In this document: positions 34,149-42,712 of the stretch, piece by piece
How positions within the stretch are numbered: position 1 is the stretch's first letter
Layout: each line of letters starts with the position of its first letter
NCBI GenBank assembly: GCA_900545885.1
Contig: URAF01000003.1
Span: 62,001 to 126,000, forward strand
Reading direction: 5' to 3'
DNA length: 64,000 bases
Source: an uncultured Eubacteriales bacterium
GTDB lineage: Bacteria > Bacillota > Clostridia > Christensenellales > CAG-917
Translations under genes and position numbers: made by a program
Notes under the pieces: model-generated
What the model saw: only the letters and a program-made list of their open reading frames with translations
The model's database searches: none
What the model was told of the DNA's origin: nothing

Positions 34149-34180
34149 GCAAAATTCCGACCGTGTGGTCGGAATTTTCG
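34149..34180. terminator. Terminator ending the glycogen operon
   Basis: Stem AAAATTCCGACC/GGTCGGAATTTT (34151-34162 and 34167-34178) on the minus strand, downstream of the neopullulanase stop. Confidence 0.8.
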
Positions 34181-34318
34181 AGTTGTTTCAAAACACTTAT
34201 GATTGTCTTCGGAAAGCCCTTTCGGATTGTTCTACACTTTCAGATTATTCTCCGCTTTTGGGCTGTATACTTGAATTTCCTGAGCTTTACCCCATACGGT
34301 CTTTCGGAGAAGTTTTGC

Positions 34319-36124
34319 TTACAGTTCGATAACGCAAGCCGAAAGCGGAGGTATTGTAAGCACGTCGACAGGCGCGCCCGTGAATGCGTCGCGTGCGTCG
34401 ACGTCGCGCACGACGGCATGGAAGCAGGGATTGTACAAGGTGCGCACGCGATGTTTACCGTCGTCAGAAATTCTGTCGTAGACGGTGAGTTCGCTGTCGT
34501 CGACAAAACGTATTCTGCCCGCGAAGGCTTCCTTATGCCTTGCGCGAAGGTTGCCGAGCGCGCGGTAATGTCCCAGCAAATCGTCGTTTTCTCGGCCCCA
34601 AGGATAAGTCGCGCGATTGAGCGGGTCCTCAAACCCCTGCACTCCCGCTTCGTCGCCGTAGAATACGCACGGCATACCGGGCAAAGTGTATTGAAGTATC
34701 GCCGCGGCTTTGAGTCGCAGTACGGCAAACGCGTAATACTCGTCGGACAGTCGGAAATCGCGGCGTTCGGCTTTGGAGTAAGGCGCGTCGACGCCCGACA
34801 GAGCCGTAAGCGCGCGCACGGTGTCGTGAGAGCCCAGCAATGTCATACAGACGTCCAGACTTTGTTTGGGATAATGTTCCGCAATGAGCGTTATCTGTTC
34901 GCGGAACCCTTCTCTGTCTCCTCTCATGATAAGGTCGAATATCGCGCGCTTGAACGGATAGTTCATAACGCCGTCGAGTTCTCTGCCCATGAAATAAGGT
35001 CGCCATGTGCCGTAACTCACTTTATCCGACGCGTCTTCCCAGACTTCGCCGATAATCAATCCGTCCTTGCGGGCGGACTTTATCTTTGCGCACAGCAAAT
35101 CGGTGAAATCGGTGGGCAATTCGTCGACGACGTCAAGTCGCCAGCCGCGGACGCCCGCTTTCGTCCACTTGTCGATAACTCCGTCCTTGCCGCAAACGAG
35201 ATTGCGGTATCCTTCCGCCGACTTGTTGACGGTAGGCACGACGGTAGACCCCCACCAGCAATGGTAATCTTCGGGATGATCGTAGAAGTAATACCAGTTG
35301 TAATACGGAGAATTTTTGCTTTGATAGGCGCCCTTTTCGGGGTAAGTGCCGAACTTGTTGAAATAAACGCTGTCCGCGCCAGTATGGTTGAACACCCCGT
35401 CGAGAACAACGCTTATACCTTTCGCCGCGGCTTTCTTGCACAGTTCGGCAAAGGACTTTTCGTCGCCGAACAATTCGTCTATTTTGAGATAGTCCGCCGT
35501 ATCGTAACGGTGGTTGCTGGCAGAGGAAAAAACGGGAGAAAGATAGATGACGGTTACTCCCAGCCCCGCAAGATAATCCAGTTTGGAAATTATGCCCTGC
35601 GCGTTGCCGCCGTAAAAGTCGTCGGCACGGTAATCTTCGCCTTCAACCGCGATGTCGGGAACTTCGTACCAATCGGAATGCAACCTGCCTTTCTTTTTGA
35701 AAACGGGCTTGCCTTCTCTTGCGAAACGGTCTGCAAAAATCTGATATATAACACCGCTTTTTGCCCAATTAGGGGTTTTATAGTCACATTCCGTGACGGT
35801 CAACTGCCATTCGGGCAACCATTCGCCCGCCACCGCGTCGCCGCCGCTCGCTCGTCCGTAATATGTCGTCGTGCCTTTTGAAACGCTTTCGAAACGGTAG
35901 TACCACAGTCCCGATTCGTGTACGGTAACACTGCCCTCGAAGACTGCGTTGTCGCCGTCAAAGCGGCAAAACGGCAGTTCGGCTCTGCGGTGCTCGCCGC
36001 CTTTGCGCACGATTACGTAAACTTTTTCCGCGCCGTAAGACGCGGGCAAAGCAAACGTGAACGTGGTCGGCTGTCCGACCACGGACGCTCCGTAAGGTTG
36101 TTTGTCGACGAGGGGATTGAACAT
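34319..36124 (-). CDS. GH13 alpha-glycosidase (neopullulanase/cyclomaltodextrinase type)
   Basis: A 601-residue cytoplasmic enzyme with an N-terminal beta-sandwich (residues 1-125) typical of GH13_20 and then the alpha-amylase barrel: region I LDGVFNHTG, region II GWRLDVVDE with the nucleophile Asp, region III IGEVWED with the acid Glu, region IV LLGSHDTVR. It probably hydrolyses maltodextrins or branched limit dextrins freed by glycogen phosphorylase. I choose ATG 36124 (MFNPLVDKQPYG) because AAGGAGAAG precedes it; the open frame runs back to 36274 through the intercistronic hairpin. Sixth gene of the glycogen operon. Confidence 0.92.
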   Translation of the reverse strand: MFNPLVDKQPYGASVVGQPTTFTFALPASYGAEKVYVIVRKGGEHRRAELPFCRFDGDNAVFEGSVTVHESGLWYYRFESVSKGTTTYYGRASGGDAVAGEWLPEWQLTVTECDYKTPNWAKSGVIYQIFADRFAREGKPVFKKKGRLHSDWYEVPDIAVEGEDYRADDFYGGNAQGIISKLDYLAGLGVTVIYLSPVFSSASNHRYDTADYLKIDELFGDEKSFAELCKKAAAKGISVVLDGVFNHTGADSVYFNKFGTYPEKGAYQSKNSPYYNWYYFYDHPEDYHCWWGSTVVPTVNKSAEGYRNLVCGKDGVIDKWTKAGVRGWRLDVVDELPTDFTDLLCAKIKSARKDGLIIGEVWEDASDKVSYGTWRPYFMGRELDGVMNYPFKRAIFDLIMRGDREGFREQITLIAEHYPKQSLDVCMTLLGSHDTVRALTALSGVDAPYSKAERRDFRLSDEYYAFAVLRLKAAAILQYTLPGMPCVFYGDEAGVQGFEDPLNRATYPWGRENDDLLGHYRALGNLRARHKEAFAGRIRFVDDSELTVYDRISDDGKHRVRTLYNPCFHAVVRDVDARDAFTGAPVDVLTIPPLSACVIEL

Positions 36125-36274
36125 GGTTTCTTCTCCTTGCGCGGCTGCGCTTTCCTTCGTGAGTGCAAAGTTCTTAGTCGGTGCTTTGCAGGTTGGTTGC
36201 TTTCGAATTGACTTGTCGGTTCTTCGACGGTTTGCAGAACTTCGGCAAGTCGAGGATTTTAATTCGCTTATCAA

Positions 36275-36297
36275 AGACGCGGCATTGAGCCGCGTCT
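36275..36297 (-). other. Intercistronic hairpin between glgP and the GH13 gene
   Basis: A 9-bp stem AGACGCGGC/GCCGCGTCT with loop ATTGA. No T run follows on the minus strand, so it looks like an mRNA processing or stability element rather than a terminator. Confidence 0.5.
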
Positions 36298-36308
36298 AAG
36301 ATTTTGTT

Positions 36309-38738
36309 TTACTTGATTACGGACAGTCCCCAGATTCTGTCTGCGTATTCTTTGACCGCGCGGTCTGCGGCAAAGAAACCCGCTTTGGCTATGTTGACAA
36401 GGGACATTCTGTTCCACTTCTCCATGTCGCGGTAAGTTGCGTCCACTCTCTCCTGTGCCGCTCTGTACGACTCGAAGTCGGCAAGCACCATATATCCGTC
36501 AGGCGCGCCGCCTCTGCCTATTGTAAGGCTGTCGGCAATCTCCGAGAAGTTTACGCCGCCGAGTCCGTGACGCAGAGTGTCGATGAGGCGTTTGATTCGC
36601 GGGTTGGTCTGGTAGTAGTGAGTGGGATTGTAACCGTTACGCCACATTTCCTGCACTTCGTTTGCAAGCAGACCGAAGAGGAAAATGTTTTCGTCGCCGA
36701 CTTCCTCGTGAATTTCGACGTTCGCGCCGTCCATCGTACCGATTGTAAGCGCGCCGTTTATCATGAACTTCATGTTGCCCGTACCGCTGGCTTCCTTGCC
36801 CGCTATGGAAATCTGTTCGCTGACTTCCGCCGCCGGCATAATGATTTCGGCAAGACTTACGCGATAGTTTTCGAGGAACACGACTTTGATTTTGCCTTTG
36901 ATGTCGGGGTCGTTGTTGACGACGTTGCCCAGCGTGCAGATAAAGCGGATTATCTGTTTTGCCATATAGTACGCCGACGCCGCTTTTGCTCCGAATATGA
37001 ACGTGCGCGGAACGATGTCGAGGTCGGGGTTTTCTTTAAGACGGAAATAGAGGTCGAGAATGTGCAGCGCGTTAAGAAGCTGACGCTTGTACTCGTGCAG
37101 ACGTTTGACCTGAACGTCGAAAATGGAGTCGGGGCTCACGTCCACGTTGTTGTGCTCTTTGATGTAAGCCGCAAGTTTAACCTTGTTGTTGCGTTTGATT
37201 TCGGCAAGTTTTTTGAGCACGTTCTTGTCGCCCATATAGCGCAGCAAATCCTGCAACTTGTCCGCATCTTTGAGCCAGCCGTCGCCGATGAGGTCGGTAA
37301 CCAGTGCGGCGAGTTCGGGGTTGGCTTCCGCAACCCAGCGGCGGTGCGTAATGCCGTTTGTCACGTTTGTGAACTTCTCAGGGTGCATACGGTAGTAGTC
37401 CGCAAACACGTCGTGTTTCAGAATGTCGGAGTGCAACGCGCTGACGCCGTTGATTGTGTGCGACGTGGCAAGGCACAGGTTCGCCATCTTAATCTGATTG
37501 TCGGCGAGAATTGCGTTGTGTTGCACGGCGCCCCAGTTGGAAGGATAGAACTGCCAGAGTTCGTTGCAGAAACGCTGGTTGATTTCGTGCACAATCTGAT
37601 AAATTCTGGGAAGCAGTCCGCTGAACAAATCCTGCGGCCATTTTTCGAGCGCTTCCGCCATAACGGTGTGGTTGGTGTACGAAATGCAGTTGGTGGTGAT
37701 GTCCCATGCCTTTTCCCAGCTCATTCCGTATTCGTCGAGCAGAATGCGCATGAGTTCGGGAATGCACAGCGTCGGGTGCGTATCGTTGATGTGAATTGCG
37801 ACGCAGTCCGCAAGGTTGTCAAGACTGGGATTGACTTTGAGGTGACGTTTGATGATGCTTTGAATGGACGCCGAGACAAAGAAGTACTGTTGTTTGAGGC
37901 GCAGGGATTTGCCTTCGATGTGGTCGTCGGCGGGATACAGAACCTTGGAGATGGACTCCGCCATGGCTTTTGCCGACATTGCCTTGACGTACTCGCCGCG
38001 CGAGAACATCGTCATATCGAAGTCGACGGGGGCTTTTGAAGACCAGAGTCTGATGCGGTTGACCGCGCTGCTGTCATAGCCCGAAATGTTCATGTCGTAA
38101 GGCACGGCAAGCACCGTTGTGTAATCGCGTTGACGGACGGTGAGTTTGCCGTTCTCCCACGTTTCGTCGACTGCTCCGCCGAACTTGACTTCGTAGGTTT
38201 CTTCCATACGGGGCGAAAGCCAGACATTGCCCATTTTGAGCCAGTCGTCGGGCTGTTCGAGCTGCCAGCCGTCCACGATTACCTGCTTGAAAATGCCGTA
38301 ATCGTACATGATGGAAAATCCGCTTGCGGCGTAACCTTCCGAAGTGAGTGCGTCCATATACGCCGCGGCAAGTCTTCCGAGACCGCCGTTGCCGAGACCC
38401 GCGTCGGGTTCGAAGGCGTAAAGTTCGTCCATATCCATGCCGAGTTCCTTGACGGCTTTGGTGACCTGCTCCGTAATGCCCATATTGAAAAGATGGTTAC
38501 GGAGAGACCTGCCGAGCAGGAATTCCATGGACATATAGTAAACCTGCTTTGCGTTCTGCTCTCTGACCTTCTTTTTGAAGTTGATACGCGTCTGCGTAAG
38601 CAGGTCGCGCACGCACATACACGTGGCGCGGTAAATCTGCGCTTTGCTGGCGTCCTCGGGTTTTACGCCGAAAAAGTTTGCCAACAGGGAAATAACTTGG
38701 TTTTTGAATTCTTTGGCTGTAACGTTGAATGCTGACAT
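36309..38738 (-). CDS. glgP: Glycogen/maltodextrin phosphorylase
   Basis: An 809-residue GT35 enzyme that releases glucose-1-phosphate from alpha-1,4-glucans. The pyridoxal-phosphate lysine lies in EASGTGNMKFMINGA (about residue 655). Other signatures are YMSMEFLLGRSLRNH, LGNGGLGRLAAAYMDAL, IHINDTHPTLCIPELMR and VTNGITHRRW. The length is normal for the bacterial type. Fifth gene of the operon, 124 bases after glgA. The start is preceded by an AAAGAAGGAAA purine stretch. Confidence 0.97.
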   Translation of the reverse strand: MSAFNVTAKEFKNQVISLLANFFGVKPEDASKAQIYRATCMCVRDLLTQTRINFKKKVREQNAKQVYYMSMEFLLGRSLRNHLFNMGITEQVTKAVKELGMDMDELYAFEPDAGLGNGGLGRLAAAYMDALTSEGYAASGFSIMYDYGIFKQVIVDGWQLEQPDDWLKMGNVWLSPRMEETYEVKFGGAVDETWENGKLTVRQRDYTTVLAVPYDMNISGYDSSAVNRIRLWSSKAPVDFDMTMFSRGEYVKAMSAKAMAESISKVLYPADDHIEGKSLRLKQQYFFVSASIQSIIKRHLKVNPSLDNLADCVAIHINDTHPTLCIPELMRILLDEYGMSWEKAWDITTNCISYTNHTVMAEALEKWPQDLFSGLLPRIYQIVHEINQRFCNELWQFYPSNWGAVQHNAILADNQIKMANLCLATSHTINGVSALHSDILKHDVFADYYRMHPEKFTNVTNGITHRRWVAEANPELAALVTDLIGDGWLKDADKLQDLLRYMGDKNVLKKLAEIKRNNKVKLAAYIKEHNNVDVSPDSIFDVQVKRLHEYKRQLLNALHILDLYFRLKENPDLDIVPRTFIFGAKAASAYYMAKQIIRFICTLGNVVNNDPDIKGKIKVVFLENYRVSLAEIIMPAAEVSEQISIAGKEASGTGNMKFMINGALTIGTMDGANVEIHEEVGDENIFLFGLLANEVQEMWRNGYNPTHYYQTNPRIKRLIDTLRHGLGGVNFSEIADSLTIGRGGAPDGYMVLADFESYRAAQERVDATYRDMEKWNRMSLVNIAKAGFFAADRAVKEYADRIWGLSVIK

Positions 38739-38862
38739 TTTTCCTTCTTTTCCCTTCCGTTTCCCCCGTCGGAAGAAATGTTCTATTTTGCTTTATGCCG
38801 CCTTGCGGCGGCGGTATATCACCCGCCCTTTCGGGGCAGGACTCTTCTCCGCCCGAAAAAGG

Positions 38863-40284
38863 CTAGATATTACTGTATATGTCGAGATACTTCTTGGCGG
38901 ACACTTTCCAACCGAAATCCTGTTTCATCGCGTTGGACGTCACGGCTTTCCAGTTTTCCTTGTCGAAGAATGTACCGTACGCGCGCCAGACGGCGTCGAG
39001 CATATCGTATGAATTATATGTCTTGAAGGTAAAACCTACACCCGTTTTCTCGACGGGATTGTAAGGAACGACGGTATCTTTAAGCCCGCCCGTTTCGCGG
39101 ACAATCGGGATAGACCCGTAAGTCATCGCGATGAGCTGACCGAGCCCGCAGGGTTCGAACTTGGACGGCATGAGGAAGAGATCGGACGCGGCGTAAAGTT
39201 TGCTTGCGATGTCGCTGGAAAATTGGAGTATGGCGCGGAACTTGTTGGGATACTGGCTCTCGACGCGTCTTACCATATTCTCGTACTTCCAGTCGCCCGT
39301 GCCGAGCACGACAACCTGAATGTCCGCACGCATAATCTCGTCGATTACGGCGGCGAAAAGGTCAAGACCTTTCTGCTCCGTAAGTCTGCTGATGATAGCC
39401 ATAAGCGGACGTTTCTCGTCGTATTTGAGGTCTATCATTTCGCAAAGTCCCTGCTTGTTGAGTTTCTTCTTGCCGAAGGAACGCAGAGTGTAATTCTGGA
39501 ACAACGCCTTGTCGGTCGCGGGATTGTAAACTTCTGTGTCGATGCCGTTGACTACGCCGTGCAGTTTGTAGCGGCGTTCGGACAGAATTCCGTCAAGACC
39601 GTACGAATAGAAGGGGTCGAGAATTTCCGTTGCGTAAGTTTCGCTCACCGTCGTAACCGCAAGCGCGGACTCTATGCCGCCTTTCATATAGTTGACGCAG
39701 CCGTCGTTCATGACGAGAGAACGCGCCCAATCGGGAAGTCCGAGAATGTCGTCGAGAAGTTCGGTGCCGTACTTGCCCTGGAACTCGATGTTGTGGATTG
39801 TGAACACCGTCTTTATGTTGCGGTAGTCCTCCGAGAAACGGTAGAACACATCGAGATACACGGGCGTAAGCGCGGTGTGCCAGTCGTTGCAATGCAGAAT
39901 GTCGGGATAGAAACCGATGAGCGGCAGGACTTCGAGAACGGCTTTGGAGAAGTAGGCAAAACGTTCGCCGTCGTCAAAGTGTCCATAAAGACCCTTGCGC
40001 TTGAAATAATACTCGTTATCGACAAAATAATAGGTTATTCCGTCGTAAATGGCTTCGTAAACCCCCACATACTGCCGTCTCCAACTCAGGTCGACAAAAG
40101 TCGAACCGACAAAACGGAAGTTGTTTTTGAAGGCGTCTTTTATTTCCTCTTTGTAGAAAGGAAGAATGACTCTGGCATCGTGACCGAGTTTTGCGAAAGT
40201 CTTGGGCAGCGCGCCCGCGACGTCACCGAGACCGCCCGTTCTCACAAACGGAGCCGCTTCGGAAGTTACAAACAAAATTTTCAT
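38863..40284 (-). CDS. glgA: Glycogen synthase (ADP-glucose type)
   Basis: A 473-residue GT5 enzyme that elongates alpha-1,4-glucan from ADP-glucose. The N-terminal sugar-nucleotide loop is VRTGGLGDVAGALPK (Arg where many have Lys); HCNDWHTAL, TIHNIEFQGKYG, ISRLTEQKG and the C-terminal SKFEPCGLGQLIAMTYGSIP with the catalytic Glu are present. I choose ATG 40284 (MKILFVTSE) with AAAAGGAGAAAG upstream; the frame extends 13 codons further without a ribosome site. Fourth gene of the operon. Confidence 0.96.
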   Translation of the reverse strand: MKILFVTSEAAPFVRTGGLGDVAGALPKTFAKLGHDARVILPFYKEEIKDAFKNNFRFVGSTFVDLSWRRQYVGVYEAIYDGITYYFVDNEYYFKRKGLYGHFDDGERFAYFSKAVLEVLPLIGFYPDILHCNDWHTALTPVYLDVFYRFSEDYRNIKTVFTIHNIEFQGKYGTELLDDILGLPDWARSLVMNDGCVNYMKGGIESALAVTTVSETYATEILDPFYSYGLDGILSERRYKLHGVVNGIDTEVYNPATDKALFQNYTLRSFGKKKLNKQGLCEMIDLKYDEKRPLMAIISRLTEQKGLDLFAAVIDEIMRADIQVVVLGTGDWKYENMVRRVESQYPNKFRAILQFSSDIASKLYAASDLFLMPSKFEPCGLGQLIAMTYGSIPIVRETGGLKDTVVPYNPVEKTGVGFTFKTYNSYDMLDAVWRAYGTFFDKENWKAVTSNAMKQDFGWKVSAKKYLDIYSNI

Positions 40285-40379
40285 AGTCTTTCTCCTTTTG
40301 AATGTCTGTGTTGAGTTCCGCACACCTGCGGAACCGGCCGTCTGCCCTGTTTACCGACCGTCTGTGCGTTCGGACACCG

Positions 40380-41495
40380 TCAGATGACTTTGCCTTTGAC
40401 TACGACCATGGGATAGCTTTCGTATCCGCTCAGGCGTCTGCCCGACTGGATTATGCACTTCTTGTCCGTAATGGTGTAATCGAGTTGCGCGTTTTCCATT
40501 ATTATGCCGCTTTCCATGATTATGGAGTTGCGAACAACCGCGCCTTTTCCGACTTTGACGCTACGGAAAAGAATGCTGTTTTCAACCGTTCCGTTGATTT
40601 CGCAGCCGTCCGCGATAATGGAATTGTGTACGTTGGCGCCCTCATTATACTTGGTGGGGACGCTGTCCTTGACTTTTGTCAGTATGGTCGAATGGTGATA
40701 GAACAAATCCTCGCGCACTTCGGGGTCGAGCAACTCCATACTGCTCTTGAAGTAAGTGGGAATACGGTCTATAACCGCGACGTAGTTGTCGATTTCGTAG
40801 CTCATCACGTACAAATCGTTGAGCGACGCGCGGACGATGTCCTTTTCGAAGTCGTATGCGCCGTGAGCGTACGCGTTGTCGATGAGCGAAATGAGCAAAT
40901 CCTTTCTCACATAGTAAATGTTGAGATTGCAAAGCTGTTTGCCCGTATCGGACGCGACGGGGAAACGCAAATCCTTGATGCGTTTGTTCTTGTCGGCGGT
41001 GACGATGAGTTTGCGCGGGGTCATATCCGTCGTGGAGTATGTGAGCATGGTGATATCCGCGCCCTTTTCCTCGTGGAACTTCTCCACTTCGTCAAAGTCG
41101 ATGTTGAAGGCTATGTTGGTGTTGCTGATGACGACGTACTCCTCGTTGGAGCTCATAAGGAAGCCGCGCAGCATATAAAGCGCTTCGATTTTGCCCTTGT
41201 ACACGTCGTGAGCCGTATTGAATACGAAAGGAGGATAAACGGAAATACCGCTGTTCTTTCTGTTGAGGTCCCAGTCGCGACCCTGACGGATATGGTCCAT
41301 CAGACTGTTGTAGTTGTTGCGCGTTATGATACCGATTTTGGTTATGTTCGCGTGAACGAGGTTGGACAGCACGAAGTCGATAAGACGATACCTGCCGCCG
41401 AAAGGCAGACTTGCCGTGGTGCGGTGTATGGTGAGGTCGTTGAGATGGCTGTCTTCGTCGGAAGCGAAAAGCACTGCTACTGCGTTGTTTTTCAT
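40380..41495 (-). CDS. glgD: Glucose-1-phosphate adenylyltransferase, GlgD-type subunit
   Basis: A 371-residue nucleotidyltransferase-like protein with a C-terminal left-handed beta-helix. Its N-terminus reads AVLFASDEDSHLNDLTIHR instead of the GGxGTRL loop of GlgC, the hallmark of the regulatory GlgD subunit of Bacillota, which modulates the GlgC/GlgD heterotetramer. PFGGRYRLIDFVLSN is retained. ATG 41495 (MKNNAVAVL) has AAGGAGG upstream and follows glgC by 11 bases. Confidence 0.95.
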   Translation of the reverse strand: MKNNAVAVLFASDEDSHLNDLTIHRTTASLPFGGRYRLIDFVLSNLVHANITKIGIITRNNYNSLMDHIRQGRDWDLNRKNSGISVYPPFVFNTAHDVYKGKIEALYMLRGFLMSSNEEYVVISNTNIAFNIDFDEVEKFHEEKGADITMLTYSTTDMTPRKLIVTADKNKRIKDLRFPVASDTGKQLCNLNIYYVRKDLLISLIDNAYAHGAYDFEKDIVRASLNDLYVMSYEIDNYVAVIDRIPTYFKSSMELLDPEVREDLFYHHSTILTKVKDSVPTKYNEGANVHNSIIADGCEINGTVENSILFRSVKVGKGAVVRNSIIMESGIIMENAQLDYTITDKKCIIQSGRRLSGYESYPMVVVKGKVI

Positions 41496-41506
41496 GGTTT
41501 TCCTCC

Positions 41507-42712
41507 TTACCCTATCATTTCGTTTGCGCCGACCACGGTATTGTCGGGCAGATTGTAGTTGGGGGCTATTACGCTGATTTTCCATTCGCCGGGCTTGCAG
41601 TCGGAAAGAGTTTCGCCGACCATGCAGCCTTTACCTATGACGGCGTTCCAGCCGACTATGGAATAGCGTATATCCGCGCCTTCGCCGATTACGGCGCCGG
41701 GCATGATTATCGAACCTTCGATATATGCGTTCTTGCCGATTGTGACGGAGTGCGACACTATGCTGTCCTTCACGGTTCCGTGCACGACGGTACCTTCGGA
41801 AATCAGGCAGTTCTGCACCCTGCCCGTCGGCGAAATATATTGCGGCGGTTCCGCCATGTTTCTCGCGTAAATCTTCCAGTTGTCGTCGTCAAGGTCGAGG
41901 TCTTCCGCTCCCTGTCCGCCGCGGAGAATGTCCATGTTGGCTTCCCACAGCGAAGAAATGGTTCCGACGTCTTTCCAGTATCCGTTGAACTGGTAGGCAA
42001 ACATTCTCTGTCCGTCGGCAAGCATCTTGGGAATGATGTTTTTGCCGAAATCGTTTTCGGAAGTCTTGTCCTCTTCGTCGGCAATCAGATAACGGCGCAG
42101 AACCGTCCACGTGAAGATATATATACCCATGGACGCCTTTGTGCTCTTGGGTTTTTTGGGTTTTTCTTCAAACTCGTAAATTTCGTTGTTCTTTTTGAGG
42201 TTGAGAATACCGAAACGGCTTGCTTCTTCAATCGGCACGTCGAGCACGGCTATCGTGCAGTCGGCCTTGTTCTTCTTGTGCGCCGCAAGCATTTCGGCAT
42301 AGTCCATTTTGTAGATATGGTCGCCGGACAGCAAAACAACGTAATCGGGGTTGTAGTCGTCGATGAATTCGATGTTCTGATATATCGCGTTTGCCGTACC
42401 CTTGTACCATTCGCCCGATTTTGCGCGCATAAAGGGAGGCAGAACGAAAATACCGCCGTTCAGTCTGTCAAGGTCCCACGGCTGACCGTTGCCGATGTAC
42501 TGGTGAAGTTCGAAAGGACGGTACTGAGTGAGGACGCCTATCGTATCGATACCGCTGTTGATGCAGTTGGACAGCGGAAAGTCGATGATGCGGTACTTTG
42601 CCGCAAACGGCACTGCGGGTTTTGCGACGTCGGTGGTAAGCACGCCGAGGCGCGTACCCTGTCCGCCGGCGAGCAACATTGCGATGCACTCCTTCTTGAC
42701 GTTGTTTTTCAT
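41507..42712 (-). CDS. glgC: Glucose-1-phosphate adenylyltransferase, catalytic subunit
   Basis: A 401-residue enzyme making ADP-glucose from ATP and glucose-1-phosphate, the committed step of glycogen synthesis. The nucleotide loop AGGQGTRLGVLT, PFAAKYRIIDFPLSNC, SGDHIYKMDY, FEEKPKKPKST and a C-terminal beta-helix with hexapeptide repeats are visible. AAGGAGG precedes the ATG, and the ATG shares a base with the glgB stop (TAATG), giving tight coupling. Confidence 0.97.
   Translation of the reverse strand: MKNNVKKECIAMLLAGGQGTRLGVLTTDVAKPAVPFAAKYRIIDFPLSNCINSGIDTIGVLTQYRPFELHQYIGNGQPWDLDRLNGGIFVLPPFMRAKSGEWYKGTANAIYQNIEFIDDYNPDYVVLLSGDHIYKMDYAEMLAAHKKNKADCTIAVLDVPIEEASRFGILNLKKNNEIYEFEEKPKKPKSTKASMGIYIFTWTVLRRYLIADEEDKTSENDFGKNIIPKMLADGQRMFAYQFNGYWKDVGTISSLWEANMDILRGGQGAEDLDLDDDNWKIYARNMAEPPQYISPTGRVQNCLISEGTVVHGTVKDSIVSHSVTIGKNAYIEGSIIMPGAVIGEGADIRYSIVGWNAVIGKGCMVGETLSDCKPGEWKISVIAPNYNLPDNTVVGANEMIG

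Larger units (their letters stand above)
33945..34318. other. Gene-free interval between the transporter and neopullulanase genes
   Basis: This 374-base gap holds the transporter promoter (34000-34029) and the upstream operon's terminator (34149-34180). Between them are two copies of GCCCGATAT (near 34117 and 34139) of unknown meaning. I see no small gene or RNA. Confidence 0.6.
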